64,000 nt of DNA. It comes from Lycocorax pyrrhopterus obiensis. Its lineage: Eukaryota > Chordata > Aves > Passeriformes > Paradisaeidae. The notes under the pieces are model-generated. The model ran no database searches and had not been told where the DNA came from. It saw only the letters and a list, made by a program, of their open reading frames with translations. This document shows positions 26,587 through 40,551 of the stretch, piece by piece. A program made the translations under genes and the position numbers. The stretch is from contig JACSVZ010000007.1 in the NCBI GenBank assembly GCA_014706295.1, forward strand, positions 50,172,975 through 50,236,974, read 5' to 3'. Numbering within the stretch: position 1 is the first letter of the stretch; each line of letters begins with the position of its first letter.

Positions 26587-26830
26587 TTCTCTATTCCTTA
26601 TTCTATACCATTTACATCAGGCTCAGGTCCCACACTATCCAATACACCCTCATTAATCAACCCCCCTACCCATATTTATACATAACATGCAGATATCATT
26701 CCCTTGTCTATGGACCACCCTTGTAACATGTCTAGAAATGTTCCCAAAATGTCCATTGTGTTCATTCATTCCATGGCTTTGAGCTCCATCTCTTATGGTG
26801 GTCACTCAGAACGGGAGAGGTCAAAACTAG
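26587..26830 (-). mobile_element. Short ERV internal remnant next to the LTR
   Basis: On the minus strand the bases immediately before the LTR are purine-rich (gaataaggaatagagaa), which is what a polypurine tract preceding a 3' LTR should look like. The ~240 bp beyond it (containing ggtccatagacaagggaatg and gtgtgggacctgagcctgat in reverse) resembles the tail of the same ERV family's internal region. No gag, pol or env frame remains. The outer edge is uncertain. Confidence 0.5.
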
Positions 26831-28854
26831 CACAGTGAGTAAGAACTACTCATGTGAATACATTCCGAAAGATTTTATAAGACCAGGCTCTTTGATTGTC
26901 ATGGCAACAGATTTATTAGGCTTCATGCACAATTTGGATTTCCCTTCTAAACAAAATAATTTTTCTTTTTACTTACATGAATCTTTTACCTTGTAATTAG
27001 AGCAAGAAAAATAGGTTAATTACATTCTTAAAGATCATGGAACTGTACAGATACATTGTTAGTGAAAAATTATCAGAGAATGCAAAAATTTACCTTTATT
27101 AGTGACCTCCGAATCGAAGCAAAGTGTATTCTTATTGGAATCATTCATTGCCTTATTATTTTTCTGACAGTATTAACATTGCTACTAGGTATTGTCAATT
27201 TATCCAGGAACCCATCCTGGGTTCATTTGAAACATCACTGATCTTACAAAATGCTCACTATTATTAGGTTTAAGGATACTTACCCAGCATTTTGCTACAT
27301 TAAATATGTTCATTTTTTAGTTAATACATGATGTTGAGCTCTTTAGATGATCCAGGAACATTTGTCTTTACGGCATAGAAACAAAATATGAAAATCATAA
27401 TTTTAGTAAACTTCCTACAGAATATAGATATATATTGAAATAGGAAGGATGAAATCATCTGGATTTTATTTCTCTGTGCAATTTTGCATGCTTTTAAATG
27501 TCTATATTATTAGGATATATATTACATAACAAGCAATATTTAATTAACTGTCATTTGTAAACAACAGTTCCTTTTTGCATAGGATTTTTTTTCCCACAAG
27601 GTTATGCGTTATGGTAGAAAGAAAAATATTACAAAAAACAAGCATAGCAGCTTAATGGGTGTCCAGTACACTAATGCAGTAATAGGTTCACTTGTTTATT
27701 TTGTCCCTATAATATACATACCGAGGATAGTGGATTCTTTCCTAAAGAGTGTGTTATTTTAAGAGAGAAGGGTTTGCATGATACGGGGTGTTCACTGTCT
27801 TTAGCATACATTTCTGTCAATTATTTGCTGTGACTTAAGACTCTTTAGCGATGTTTGAAATAATTTAAAAACTTACACAACAGCTGCGTTTGGCTTTCTC
27901 CATCAATTCTAAAGCAAGTAAAATTAGTAATTTCCTTTTCTTTTAAGATACTAGTCAATAAAGGTTTGATGCTGCGAACACCTGCATTTCATTTCAGTCC
28001 ATTGAACGGTTTCTTTAGATAAACAATGTGAATTAAAGCTTGAACAATCTGCATTGTCAGAGAAGTTATACTGAGCAGTGGAAATGTTTTCCACACCTAC
28101 AGCAACTATTTCTAGTCAAGAAAAATGTGGCACATAAGCAGCTCCTGTACTCAGAATGCCTTGAGCTCTCTTGATTCATGATCCAGCAGAAACCAGGTTT
28201 TTGAAAGGCCTGCAAAAAATACGAAACAAAGCCCAAAAGAATCTTAAAGTTTTGTTATTTAAGTGTAAATGTCCATAGAAAGAATATTTCTTGGTTGAGT
28301 AATTTCTGTAGATCAGCATCTGTGTTTTTCATAAACCAGGATAAAAAATTGAAATGTTTTAAAAAAATGAAAAGTTCTAAAAATCAATATGTTTGGAAAT
28401 ACTGATCAGACTTCCATTTTAATCAGACTTCCATTGTTACAAGAAACTGTACTGTTATCTGTTTATCTGTTTTTCTCAGTGAAATTTTGCAACTTTATTT
28501 TTTTTTAACCGGGAAGTGTTTTGTTGTGTTTTTTTTCGCTAGGTCTTTTATAGCTGTCCCAATATTTGTTGGCTCTCACAAGTCAGTTCTCTAACTTGAA
28601 GCTTTCTGAAGGGTCATCTTTAGCACTACATATTGCATAGCCCCACGTTACTGACAGTGAGGAGCAGTTCTCACCCGGTCTATGGTAGAACAGAATCTCT
28701 GATGGCGGTTCCCTCCTTTAATTCTTCTTGTGTCTTCAACAAAAAGCAGGCCTCTATTTTTCTGAGTTTTACAGATACCAGAAGTAGTACTTTTTACTAC
28801 AAAAACCTTCAAGAGGCCTTCAAGAGGCATGCAGGCAAGGAGTAGAATTAATCG
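26831..28854. other. Non-coding AT-rich DNA
   Basis: No gene seen. It includes an RFX-like attgtcatggcaac at 26895-26908, AT-rich TAATTA-containing stretches (27000-27020, 27540-27550), and a small 17-bp duplication (atcagacttccatttta, 28405-28437). Confidence 0.6.
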
Positions 28855-28985
28855 AGTATTAATATCCTTATTAAATAGATAAGGAACTGAGGAACAAAGA
28901 AACTGCCCAAAGCTATACTGGCAAGGGAGGAGTTCGGAATTGAACCCAAATGTCCTCATTCTCAGTTCATCACTGTCCCTGCAAG
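28855..28985 (+). repeat. MIR-like CORE-SINE fragment
   Basis: The order of words aaatagataaggaactgagg, acaaagaaactgcccaaagc, ggaggagttcggaattgaac and ccaaatgtcctcattctcag follows the MIR core (gataaggaaactgaggc, gcccaaggtcac, gattcgaacccaggtctcc). It is heavily diverged, as expected for an element older than the bird radiation. Confidence 0.6.
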
Positions 28986-31900
28986 GTTGCTCTTCATTTT
29001 GTTAATTTTTTTGCTTAATGGCTTGCATTCGGACTTTTAAGTTAATACTAGCTGAAGTACCAATTGTGAAAGGGAATTACTGATGTGTACTTCCTTTCCA
29101 GTCTGACACAGTTGTGCTAAAAATTCTTTTTTCTCTCCTGAGCCATTGTGTTTGAATGTAACCATTAATTATGTAATTGCTTTTCTACACAGGGGAAGTA
29201 GATCCTATATTAAACAGAAAATTACTAAATAGAAACATCCTAAACATGCCATCTACGTTCTGGAGAATGTACGTATGTACCTGGTTATGCTGTCAGGGTT
29301 TAGGGACAGCTGTGGGGCTATGTAATGGTTTTGAAGGCTCTTGGTAAATTAATCAAATTTCAGCACAGAAAAAAAAATCCAGTTAAAACATAAAAAGACT
29401 GATGATTTGCCATCTAGGATTCACACGTGTCATTATGAATCCAGTACTCGTGGGGAAAAGAGGTGAAAGAGAGAATGTAAGACCTAACAGGGATTCTTAT
29501 TAACCCTGGTATGCCTCCTCTGTCCAAGGTAATCTTTCAGTTTTGTATCCTCTTTATGAAAAAGGAAAAGATGGTTTGTATGGAAAGTACTCAGCTGCTA
29601 AAATTGCATCTCAAGTTGCGGGAAAAAATCTGACTTTTTCATCTTAATACAAAGTCAGAAAAATTTTGTACATGTCAAGAAGGAAAAATAGCCTTTTGCA
29701 AATGTGCCAGAGTTTTGGAATCAGTACCGAATTCCAGCAGAATATCTCAGAAGCTTAAGTGGTATCTGCCTTACTTTGTGCAGCTCCAGGTGTTCCATGC
29801 CTCTGGATGCTGATAAGTACAATACTTACCCAATTACCCAACAACATATTAATATAGAAGAATATGAAAGTCTGATTAAAAACAGTACTTTACTGGAAAT
29901 CCCATCTCACTTTGGTTTTATTCCTGAGAAGTGTTAAGAAGAGAACTTAAAATGGACCCTACTGCACCAAGTATGCTCTTTTATTTTTTCTGACATTCTT
30001 TTATTTTTACTGGCTTATAATGGAAAAATGTTAGATAGGAATGCTTTTGTCAATACATACTCCATTATAGTAAGGAATTACATAGCTTGCTTCAAAATAA
30101 TGTTCTCCAGTGCACAGAGCTCAGGGCAGCCAGGAAGATCACCTGCAATCTAATTTCATCCACAGTGATGGTGCAGAGGGTCATCCCCAGCCTACCTCAA
30201 CCTTCCATACTAATCTAGACCTAATGTTATCTGTAAATATCATAAAAGAAGTTCTGAAAGTCTTTTCTAGCTAAGATGGCAATTTTTTCCTTGGAACCTT
30301 GGACATTAGAGTATATAAAGGTGTTTAAGTTCAAACACATACTGGTGCTTAAGAACTTAACATATCACTACCTCTACTTATTTTTAAGATCAGAGGGAGT
30401 AAGGGATCCAAATACCTTTGAGGATCTGACCATGGGATTTATAATATATGCCTATTTTCTACGACATTAAGAGTCAGAAAAGTAAATGTAATTATTGTAG
30501 TTGGGTAATTACTGAACTTTGACAGATAAAGTGGTTTTTATTCAGCTAAGAAATACTGGAGAACAACTTAAGCCCATCAACATAAATAATGAAAAATAAA
30601 TAATGAATTTCATTCATTGTAAGAGCTCCAGAGGATATAAATGCAGTCCATATTCTTAACTTCTGGCTTCTGAAAATTTGAGATTAATAATTTTATGCGT
30701 ATGTCTTTAGATACTGAAAAGCAACACTTTCTCCTCCATGTGAAACAGTGATACATTTGACGAAAAAAATTAGGACTTTATTTTGACACATCCCAAAACC
30801 TAGCAGTACTGTCTGCAAAGTGAGATATTACTGAGCTACTAAGAATGCCAGAAACTTTCCTTTAAGGAAGACAAGCCTAATGTTTGAAAACAAAACCATG
30901 TAACTTTTTGAATGGGAAAGCTGATGACAAGACTGTCTAGGAGCTGTGTGTTGGAATTCCTTTTTTTAGCTTGCATCTAAACAAAACACTGGGTAAAAGG
31001 GAGCTTGTTGAGGTTTTCACAGTAAACGTAACTTTTCACTGAATACAGAAGCACTACAAAATACTTAGCAGGAGAAGATAGGATTTTGGAAGGGCTTTTA
31101 AAGCATTCTTGAAACTGGCTCTTAATGGATGACCACAATGAGCCTTAGGACAGTATTGTTTCTATGCTGCTGAACACAGTACTTGTCGTCTATATGTATT
31201 AGGGAAAGCTAGAAAACAAACCTTTCCTATAAGGAAGAGTTCCAGTGATGTCATATCCATTTGGTTTGGGTTCCTGTGGCCTCATTCCACAGCAAATGCT
31301 TTATGTTGCACCAAAGTGCTTTGAAGCCTGGCACAGATGGATGAGTTCTGAAAACACTGCTGTGGAAATGTATGACAATCTACACTCTACCTGCTCCTCT
31401 GGAGCCATTTTGAAGTATTATTGGCTCAGCATAAAGGTAATGACATCTTTGACATTACTTCATGTAATGCTCAGCGTGTTTTAATGTGTCATATCACTGG
31501 GAACACCCTGACTGTGTAATGTGATGTACCTCACTGCATGGTTTTAATATCACGAACACTTTAGAGGGGAATGAGGAAGGGCTTGTCAATTATTTCTGTT
31601 GCTTATTGTTATCCCATAAATTCTGCATCTCTTCATGTGCTTTCAAAAGGAATTTTAAGGGATCACTGTTCTCTTTCAGTCTAGTTGTTGTCTCCACCCT
31701 GAAAACCACGCAACGGACGTTTAATGCTGAAGGGTCCAGAGTGTGTGCTCCATTCCTCACTGAATTTCAGTCAGCTGGTAAAAGACCACAAATCACATCT
31801 GCAATGTCTCAAAAGAGGAGATAGATCAAAAGCATCACTAAAAAACCCCCAAAAACCATAAGCAGACCATGTGTAATGGTACAGAGAGAATCCTACAATG

Positions 31901-34900
31901 CTTTTTCTGAATCTGTCTCCAAATTAATTTGTGACCTCTCCTCTGGCTTTCAGTAGATACTATGAGTATATGAAGAAGGCACACCAAATGGGCACCACAG
32001 GGATTTCAATACCAGGAACACTTATGTTCCCTACCTCACAAACTCTTCCTACCCACAGCCCTTTGCTGCAGCCTCACACGGAGGTGCGGCGTCTCCCTGC
32101 AGAAGTCAAGTTGCGTGTGAAGAGAGAAACAACCTTTCTGAATACCTCCAGGTTAAGCATATGAATAGCACAGTGTGAATATGATGCAGACAGACAGGAT
32201 CAATAAGCAATTTCCTTCATAAAACAGAGACCTTCAGTTAAAATCAGTTAAAATTTTTTACCAAGTTACGGCACATGAATTACTGTATATCTAAAGAAAC
32301 TGTCCTGTCCTCCTTGCCCACATGTCTCTAGACTGTATGAATTCATCTTCCCTTGATCCTTTTTGTGTCTATCCCAGTCCATGTGGACACACATGGCTAA
32401 ACCCCATGACAGTGCATCTGGGTACATCCATGCATTGCATGTGGGTATAAACCAAGATTCTCACTCCTTCACAAGCATACATGCTCATGTCCCTCCTGTG
32501 AAGGGTCACACCTGTGGGATCACACCCTGTCCTGCCTCACCAGGGACCTGATCTGCCAGTCCCCTGTGGCTTACAGACAGCTCCTCAGCCCTCAGTAATA
32601 CTGCTAAGACCAGACCTCTCAGCTGCATAAATGATGTGTGGACAGGTCTCTCAGGAAATTAAATAAACAGCCAGCATGGCCTCATGGGCCACTTTGTCTC
32701 TAGGTCTATGAGCTCTGTCAGTTTGATCTTGTGGGCCATATCCATCACATATCCTCCCTGCTCCTCAATGCAAAGCCCAAGCTCTGTGCTCAGAATTCAG
32801 TTTTCAGTCATATGATGACTGCTACTACTTTTATAAAACAATCCCATTGAGATGAGCTGAGATGCTTTGGGTAACTGTTTGGGTAGGGAAATTGCAACCA
32901 GGTAGGACATTTCCACTTCACCTGCTTGGTTTGCTTTACGCTTTGGGTGTGAAACACAGCACTTTGCACATGACCGCACCCATGTCCTCAGTGCCGGGGT
33001 GAGAGCTACCATCCTGCTTGTGATTGTCACAGCTGGTGTGAACTGAACAGGAGCCAGGATAGAGCACTTAAGAAAGTCCCCACAGCCCCAGTTCCCCACA
33101 AACACAAGAAGTTGGGCCAAAGCTGCTATCTGCTTCACACTTCTTTTTCTCCTGGTCTGGAGGTATGAAGTCCCGTCCTCTTTGCTTTTACAAGATGTAA
33201 AGATGCTGATCCTCCTGGAAATCAGGTTACAATCACTGTGGGAGACAGCTTCCAGATCTGTTTGTCAGGGCTACTGAACCTTGCTTGCACGTCCCAAGGT
33301 GAGGATTAATCTGTTAATGTTTGTGAAAAGCTATGTAAATGATCTGTACCATGCTGACAGGTCAAGTACTGCATTGCTCACTGGCTGCTCTTCCTGACAG
33401 CTTAAGATACACGCCAAACAATGCCTACCCTGTCAGACCATGTTCACTGATGTAGTTTGACTGGCTTAACCCTCTCAGGATTTGGACTTACTACTTCTAG
33501 CCTACTGATTGGGTGATAAAACACAAATATGCAAAGCTGGTGCTTTTCACATAACCTAGAATCCAACACAGACATTGATTTATGCCTGTACAGACCATGG
33601 ACTCAAAGAAAACCTCTTGGATCGATTACAGTACATGTGCAGTTCAGGTCCTGAAGGACACATGGAAAGCAGTGAGGGCGAGCAGAGCTCTGTGCCGTCC
33701 TTGGCTGTGGGCAGGAGGCAGCAGCAGAAGCTGCTTTTGTGAGGCACTGGCAGGATTTGGCCCTGCTGTACCTGCAGGAGCTGCAGAAGCTCCGAATGGC
33801 TACGAGGCTTGGCACAAGCTCATCCGAGAAAGTGAATCCTACCAAGAGGAGGATGCACTTGAAATTTGGGAACCTTTTTAGTCCTGTGCTTATCACATAG
33901 ATTGCAGCTAATATCAGTTATTGAGATCAGGGTCTGACAGGGGTAGATATTAAAGAAATGATAAGAGAAACAGCCTCTTCTAGAGAATTAAATTCTGAGT
34001 GAATGCAACTCCCATAACTAATTCTGCAAGCACACAGAATGCCAAAAAAGATAGTAAGTAATTTCACTGGCTGCTTTACTACATACTTGGTCCCAGTTAC
34101 CAGAATTACATGTGGATTTTTATGTTGATTTTTGGTATTAGTGATTAATACTTTCATTATCTTTAAAGCCTTTTGCAGAGAGGATCGCTTGCCACTGATC
34201 TTTACTGATGTTTCTCTGGGTGTAACTGTGCTTTTCCTTAACTAGTTCAGCTAGAAAGCTGTGCTACAGCATGGTGCAGGGGTTGTTCTCTGTATGAGCT
34301 GTTACTAAACAAGAGTAGGACTGACAAGAGAATGGGACTTCCTGTGAATCTTCATTGTTGCATGGTCTTCTTCTTTGAGGTTACTGGAGCTGACAACTTA
34401 CTAGGTGGGTCATTTTCAGGGGCTAACACAGGGCTGTAGGGTACATACACTAGCAATTTGGGTGACTAGGTTACAACAAACTATATTTTTTTTCTCTCAC
34501 TGTTGCTCATCTGGGCAACTTTTGATTTCAAAGCCTGATCCAATACCTAGCGGTCATCAGTGAGAATTGTGCCATTGATTTCTTCCACAGCTGGATCACA
34601 TCACTGGCTGGTTTAACCTTCACCACTGGTACAAGTTGCTGTGGTAGAAAATATGAATACACCTCAGCTTTGCACTTTGTGTCTTTACCTGAAACTTACT
34701 TTCCATTCCTTTCCTGTTTCAGATATTTATCTGCCACATACCTGGGGCTTCAGCAAATGTTCAGGGCATATCTCTGTGTCTCTGCACAATGCCTTTGCAC
34801 ACACATCTCCACTGGTATGAGAATTGCTGCTCCGCAGCTAGGTATCTCCAAGATTTAAAGTACCTCTTGTTTTGTTTCTCTCAAGCAGCCTGTTCGTCAG

Positions 34901-37900
34901 CCACAAAACTCCATGAAAATGATTGATAATGAAAGGAACTGATTTCTTCTTTCTCCTTGTAAAATGACAGCACAACTCCATTTTAGGTCTTTGTTTATGC
35001 TTGCACTAAACAATGTGTATAAATGTACCCAGCTGGCATTGATCTAGCTGGATTGAGCAACAGGCAGGGGGACGAGGGTGGGCATGGGTTTCGGAGTGCA
35101 TCTAAAGGGTGTAGCAGGAGTGTGGCTGTGGTTTCAGATAGCTGTTCCTCATGGGGGTGCAGGCCTTTTATTTTCTAGGAGACTTCTGCTCCCACCTGGC
35201 TAGGTGGGAGTTACCTCAGGCACAGTTCTGTGTGCAGCAGTCCTGTAACTGTAGCAGAGAAATAGCTGATGTCAATTATAAGTGACTGCAAGTTGGAAAA
35301 GTTGCACCACGATGAATTTATAAGCCTTGTTTGGGAAGCTTTAAATATCTTGTTTACTGTGCTGTTAAAAAAAAGGTAAAAATTTTAAAGAACAATGAAG
35401 ACCAATCATCTGTAAATCTTGCTTTGATGTGATGCCTAGTAATATTCTAGTATTTACAGTTTTGACAGTAAAATGACACAGGAAAAAATCAAAATTAGCA
35501 TTTACAAGAAGTCAGGAATGAGAAAACAGAAGGAAGGCAACAGAGATTTGTGCTAACAGAGGGATTATGGCTTTTGAGAAAGGGCAACATGCCATCTATA
35601 AAGCACAGTCACGTCTGCAAATCCATGTTTTCCTGGTTGGCAATTACCACCTGGCAACAGTGAGGAAGAGGCAGCCCATACACTGCTTTGACAAGATGGC
35701 AATCATGTGCTTTAATAAAAGGTTTAGTAGCTCTTCACAGCATCATGCTAGCAGCATATAACTGGGGAGAGAGTGCTGCTGTGCAGGGAGGAGAAAGACA
35801 CCATTTCTCAGAGCCAGAATTGTTCATGCTGCCCAACTTCCCAACTGCAAAGGGTGTCCCTGTGCTCACAAAGGTGCCCTTAGGACCCCAGAGACCCTGA
35901 CTCCTCAGTCCCCACCTGGTGCTCTGGCCACCCAAACATCCTTCCTGTGATAGGCAACAGCATCCACCAACATTGTAATAGCAAGTGCAGTGTAGAAGAG
36001 TTTGTTCTTAACTGGTTGTGCAGTGTACAGAAGGTGGCACGTGTTGGTTAAGCATGGTGTACATGCAGGTACCTATGAGAAGGCTATTCTGTTCTTAAAT
36101 ATTTGCCAATATCTGCATGTGGTGAAGTGCTGTGGATTTGTAAGTCATGTACATTTTCTCCTCAGTAATGTTTACTTTAGCCCCAGGGACAGTGCAGAGT
36201 GTAGCTGTGACCAGAATGGATGACTTCATGGGAGGAGGGAACTTACCCAGCCTCACTGACAGATTTTTGTGAAGGGTTTCCCAAAGCCAGCCTGCAGCAG
36301 CGCATCACTGCAGATATGCTTCTGACATTTGTAGTTCAAGAAGCAGCAGTAGGAAAGTAAAACACTGCCAGTGGGTTTCCATTAAAAGCCTGATTCTTGG
36401 ATTATTTCTGGGGGTTTCAGTGTAACTATGAGCTGTATGACCCTAAGCTTTCTCTTGGAAGCACTTGACCAGTCTGCATCTTGTCTTCCTTTCCACCACT
36501 GCCAAACAGAGTGAGCTGCAGCAGTGCTGCAAGCTCCAGGGAAGCAAGGACTGGAGAAAGGAACAAGAATTTGGGAGCAGCTTGAAGAAAAAGACACATG
36601 AACTCAACAAAAAAGACTCAGGAGTCCCCTGAATGTTTACTTTCAGAAATAAGCCAAAATCTTCTCCTGACAAAACCTTAGATTCCTGAAAAACTGACAA
36701 AGTTAATTTAATATCCATAAAATAGGCTATCCTTTTGGAGAAATACCTGGGGTCTTTCTTATCTATGCAGAATAGATTGCCCAATATTCCTATGGCTTCT
36801 GCCATAGGTCCTAGCCTGTTTATAGGCATGAAATGTAGGTAAATGTAATTACGATACAGGCAGATTTATGTGTCCCCAGGCAGGTTTTAAAATAACAAGA
36901 GTATAAATACTGGATCTATGGAAAGAAAATGTCCATTATTAAAATCAATCCACAAGCTAGTACTGTGAAAAGCTTTCTTCTTCAACACAGATGTCAGCCC
37001 CGCTGAGATTTTAAATTGGAGTTTGTCTAGTGTAACTCTCACTTTCTATTTAAAAAGCAAAGCCAGAAACATTAAACTTTTGTCTTGGGTTTTTAAAGTA
37101 CAGGAAAGCTAATATAATTGCTGCACTAATGTAGAGTTATGAGCTTTTAGGCTCCCCAGTTTTTGGCAAAGAAGGGTCGCATCTTTTGATTCATGGAATA
37201 AGATATTTCTCAGTACAAATTTGTCATACTCTTTCTCTTCACAAAAAAATCTGCATCCCTTCCTCTCCCCTGGACCATTTGGCATGGCTCTCTGGTTTGT
37301 AACTGCCTGTGCTGCACTCCAAAACTGGCTGCACTTCAGTCACCAGTCACTGTGCAGAGTTTCCATGTGAATTATTGGGGTGTGCTTGACATCTGGAGTT
37401 CTAAGGAAATGAGAAGTATGGTTCAAATCTCAGACAGCAGCTTGAAAGGCTTACGGAGATGCAGAGACAGGTCTGTGGTCTGGCTGAGGCAATGCCCATG
37501 CCAAACTCAACAGAAAAAGTCCCTGTGTGACAAAAGCTGTCTCCCCTTGGACCTGTGGCATGCACAACACGGCTTTTGGTGTCAGGTTAAAAAAGAGTGG
37601 TTTAGAGGGTGACACAAAATCCCTGCGAGGAGCACAAGGGTCAGACATGCCATCTGTGTCAGTGAAGTTTGGAGCCAAGGACTGATAGGACTAGCAAAAT
37701 AGGACTTAGCTTGAGTTCTTAAGTTAGACAGGCTTGTGTGAAAGTAATTAACCAGCTGGGAATTCTTTGCAGAAAAATTACTTCAAACAAAGAGAAATCT
37801 TTGGAAGGTTGTATCAGGAGGAAATAGAGAGGAATTTTAAGGATGTTTTTCTGAATTAATTTATTTTCATTCATCATTGGCATTGATTAACACTGGATTG

Positions 37901-40337
37901 ACAGGACAGTGTCATTATTAAGGCTTCATTCATCATCTTCAGAAAAGTAGTCTCTGTAATAGCAAAAAGAAATCTGCACATTTTATTTGGTGGTTTTTTG
38001 TGCCCCTCCTTGGAGTCTCTAGAGCCACAGATAAATTGTTGGTGTTTAGTGACCTGCCCAAGAGTGTAGGGCCTGTGGGTGGGTCTTCTTCTGTGGCTGG
38101 CTCTTGTACACTGCATAATCTAAGATGACACCGACCCTTTCAGCCTTATAGGAATAATATTCTCAGCACGATGAATTGTTCTTGAATGTTTTCTCCAGTG
38201 TACTGTGTTACATGGCCAAACATTTTTTTTCATCTTGAGCGTATGTCCAACATTTCCTCTCTGCTCTCTTTGTTGCACGGGTTTGATTGTAGCCAACAGC
38301 AAAGGTCAAAAGACATGTTACTGTTTCTATTTCTATGTTTCTGTTAAGCTGAATTAAATTGTTGGTGCTGCAAAGTGACTTCTTAAAAAGCTTATGCTGC
38401 AAGTCTTCAACCAGTATAAACCTAAGCTGAGCTGCATCAGTTTAAACCAGATGGTGCAGAGACAAAATGTGGTCCAAATAACAGGGTGCTGATCTGGAAA
38501 CGAAGAAAAAGGGTTTGATTCTCTGGTGCTTCAGTGGGCAGCTTCATAAATTTAGATAAAATTTTTCACCTTCATCTGCCTCAGGTTTTCTGGATGGGTG
38601 GTAGAGTGACACTGTATTTTAAAGCACTTTGCACATTCAATTTTTCAGTCACGTAATCTTTTTTCTTTCACATCTAACATTTATCAGTATCACTGCCTGC
38701 TTAATCTATGTTACAGATAGGTTATAAAATCATAATGTCTAGAAATACTATGGTGTCCTCAAATAGGTTAATTATGTTTACCAGTGTCTGTGAGTATTCA
38801 CTAGGAGGTGCCATTTCTCAGTCCAGATTTAGAGCAGCACTGACTTTTGTCCATCAAGCAGCCTTCCATTTCTTTCCTACAGAGTGAAGAAAATCTAGAC
38901 CTTCACTTAGAGTATGAATGATTCTGATCAGCATTTTCAGGTTAACATGAATTAATGTTTAGTTCAGCCTTCAAATAGCCTTCAGAGAAGTTTGGCCTAA
39001 GTGGCTGGGGTTTTTTTAATCTTTGATTTTTTTCTATTTGTTAGAATTTCTTCTAATGTCATGAACTGAAAACACCTGAATATTTCTGCTATGATAAGAG
39101 TTCACTTCCCAGCTTTGTTTTCTGAGGAAAGTCCTTTTTCTCACCAGAGCCTGAAGAACAGAGCTACCATTTTCTATGGGTTTTAGATGGTTCATGACCA
39201 TAAGCTTTATTTTCCACTGGTATGGTCAGTTCTCCAAGGCAGCTCATCCCAGCACTCCTTGATGCTGCCTTAGAGCATGAAAGGGAAATAAATGGATCAA
39301 AATCTCCCTAGAGGATCATCTGGCTTTAAAAATACAAGTAAAGCCAAATGGATACTTTACAAATGTGAGCAAAGTATCTTAATGGAGAAAGCATCAATCC
39401 TATAGAGACGGTATGACAGCTGCTAGAATAAAACCCAGCTCTGTGTGAACGTGCAGAACATCTTGGGCAACGATTCATAATACATAAACACTTTATTTTG
39501 AAAATAAAGTTTAAAGAAACATTATCCAATCTGCTGTTTCCAGGCAAGTTGCTATTTGTTTACTTATCACACCAGTTCAGTGGGACTCAGTGCTTTCCCT
39601 ATGTGTTACAAGGATTCTGAAACTTAAACATAATCATTTCCAATGACCAGTTTTGGATAATTCAGATACTATGAATATTTTATTTATTGTTAGCAGCCTC
39701 TTTATTGCAAGCAATATTTTTAATGAATCCATTATATGTTAAAAAAAATAAGGATTAAATCTGGCTCTCTGTTCTGGGGTCATAAATCCAGATTAGCTTT
39801 CTTTTTAGCAGTAATTTTACTCAAGGTTTTGTGAATGGAATTTGACTTGGTGTCCATTGAAGAAAAATGTGGCAAAATATACATTCTTTACCCTAAATCC
39901 TAATGAAGAATTTCCAATATGCTAGTGAATACTCCTAATACAGAAAGTCAGTGAAATTTGTGGCTGTGTTCTTGGTCTTATTCCCATTTGATATGGTCAC
40001 TGTTTTAGATTACTAGCACTACATTAGAGTATGTCAAGATGCATCATATAAACAGATACAATTTACCACGACCTTGAGGCAACATGATGCGTACGTTGCA
40101 TTACATTAGCTATCAAAATATGTTCCTTATATAGTACAGTACCCACTGCAGACAGAGATTGGGGTTGTTAGGCATACTGTACAGAGTTGGAAGACATATG
40201 CAAATAATCTCTCCAGATCTACGGCCACGTCAGTAGCATCTTTTCAAAGAGAGTAAGAATAAGCTATAAGAAAAAAGAAATGGATCCAAGTGGCTTTGCT
40301 CCATTGACAAGGTGAAATCTTTTGCTAAACCGTGGAA
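28986..40337. other. Non-coding DNA, no gene seen
   Basis: About 11 kb with short open frames only, apart from the weak MIR-like stretch near 38.5 kb. The frame at 29704-29937 (ends SHFGFIPEKC) has a somewhat protein-like tail but no supporting splice sites or family resemblance. Confidence 0.6.
38475..38640 (+). repeat. Possible MIR-like fragment, opposite orientation
   Basis: The words gggtttgattctctggtgct, cttcatctgcctcaggtttt and aaagcactttgcacatt resemble the complementary orientation of MIR (gggttcgaatcc, cctcagtttcctcatctg, aaagcgctttgcac). The match is patchy. Confidence 0.4.
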
Positions 40338-40551
40338 ACTTCTGCACCTCAGGAAGCACGTAACCCTGAGAGTGACCAAGCAGGGGAACAGGTTGCACAG
40401 AGAGGTTGTGGAGTCTCCATCTTTGAGATATCGAAAAACTCCCTGGACATGGTCCTGGGCAACTGGCTGTAGGTGATCCTGCCTGACCGGGGGTTGGACG
40501 AGGTGACCTGCGGAGGTCCCTCCCAACCTCAGCCTGCGACCCTGTGATACC
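40338..40551 (+). mobile_element. CR1 LINE 3' end, forward orientation
   Basis: A short 5'-truncated copy. Recognisable words are gggaacaggttgcacagag, ggttgtggagtctccatc, tggacatggtcctgggcaac and ggtccctcccaacctcag, ending in a cctgtgat tail. It contains no intact reading frame; the open frames crossing it on the minus strand are antisense and meaningless. Confidence 0.9.

Noticed and set aside
29704..29937. A 77-codon frame with a protein-like tail
   Set aside because: AT-rich codons, no good splice or start context and no recognised similarity; chance is more likely.
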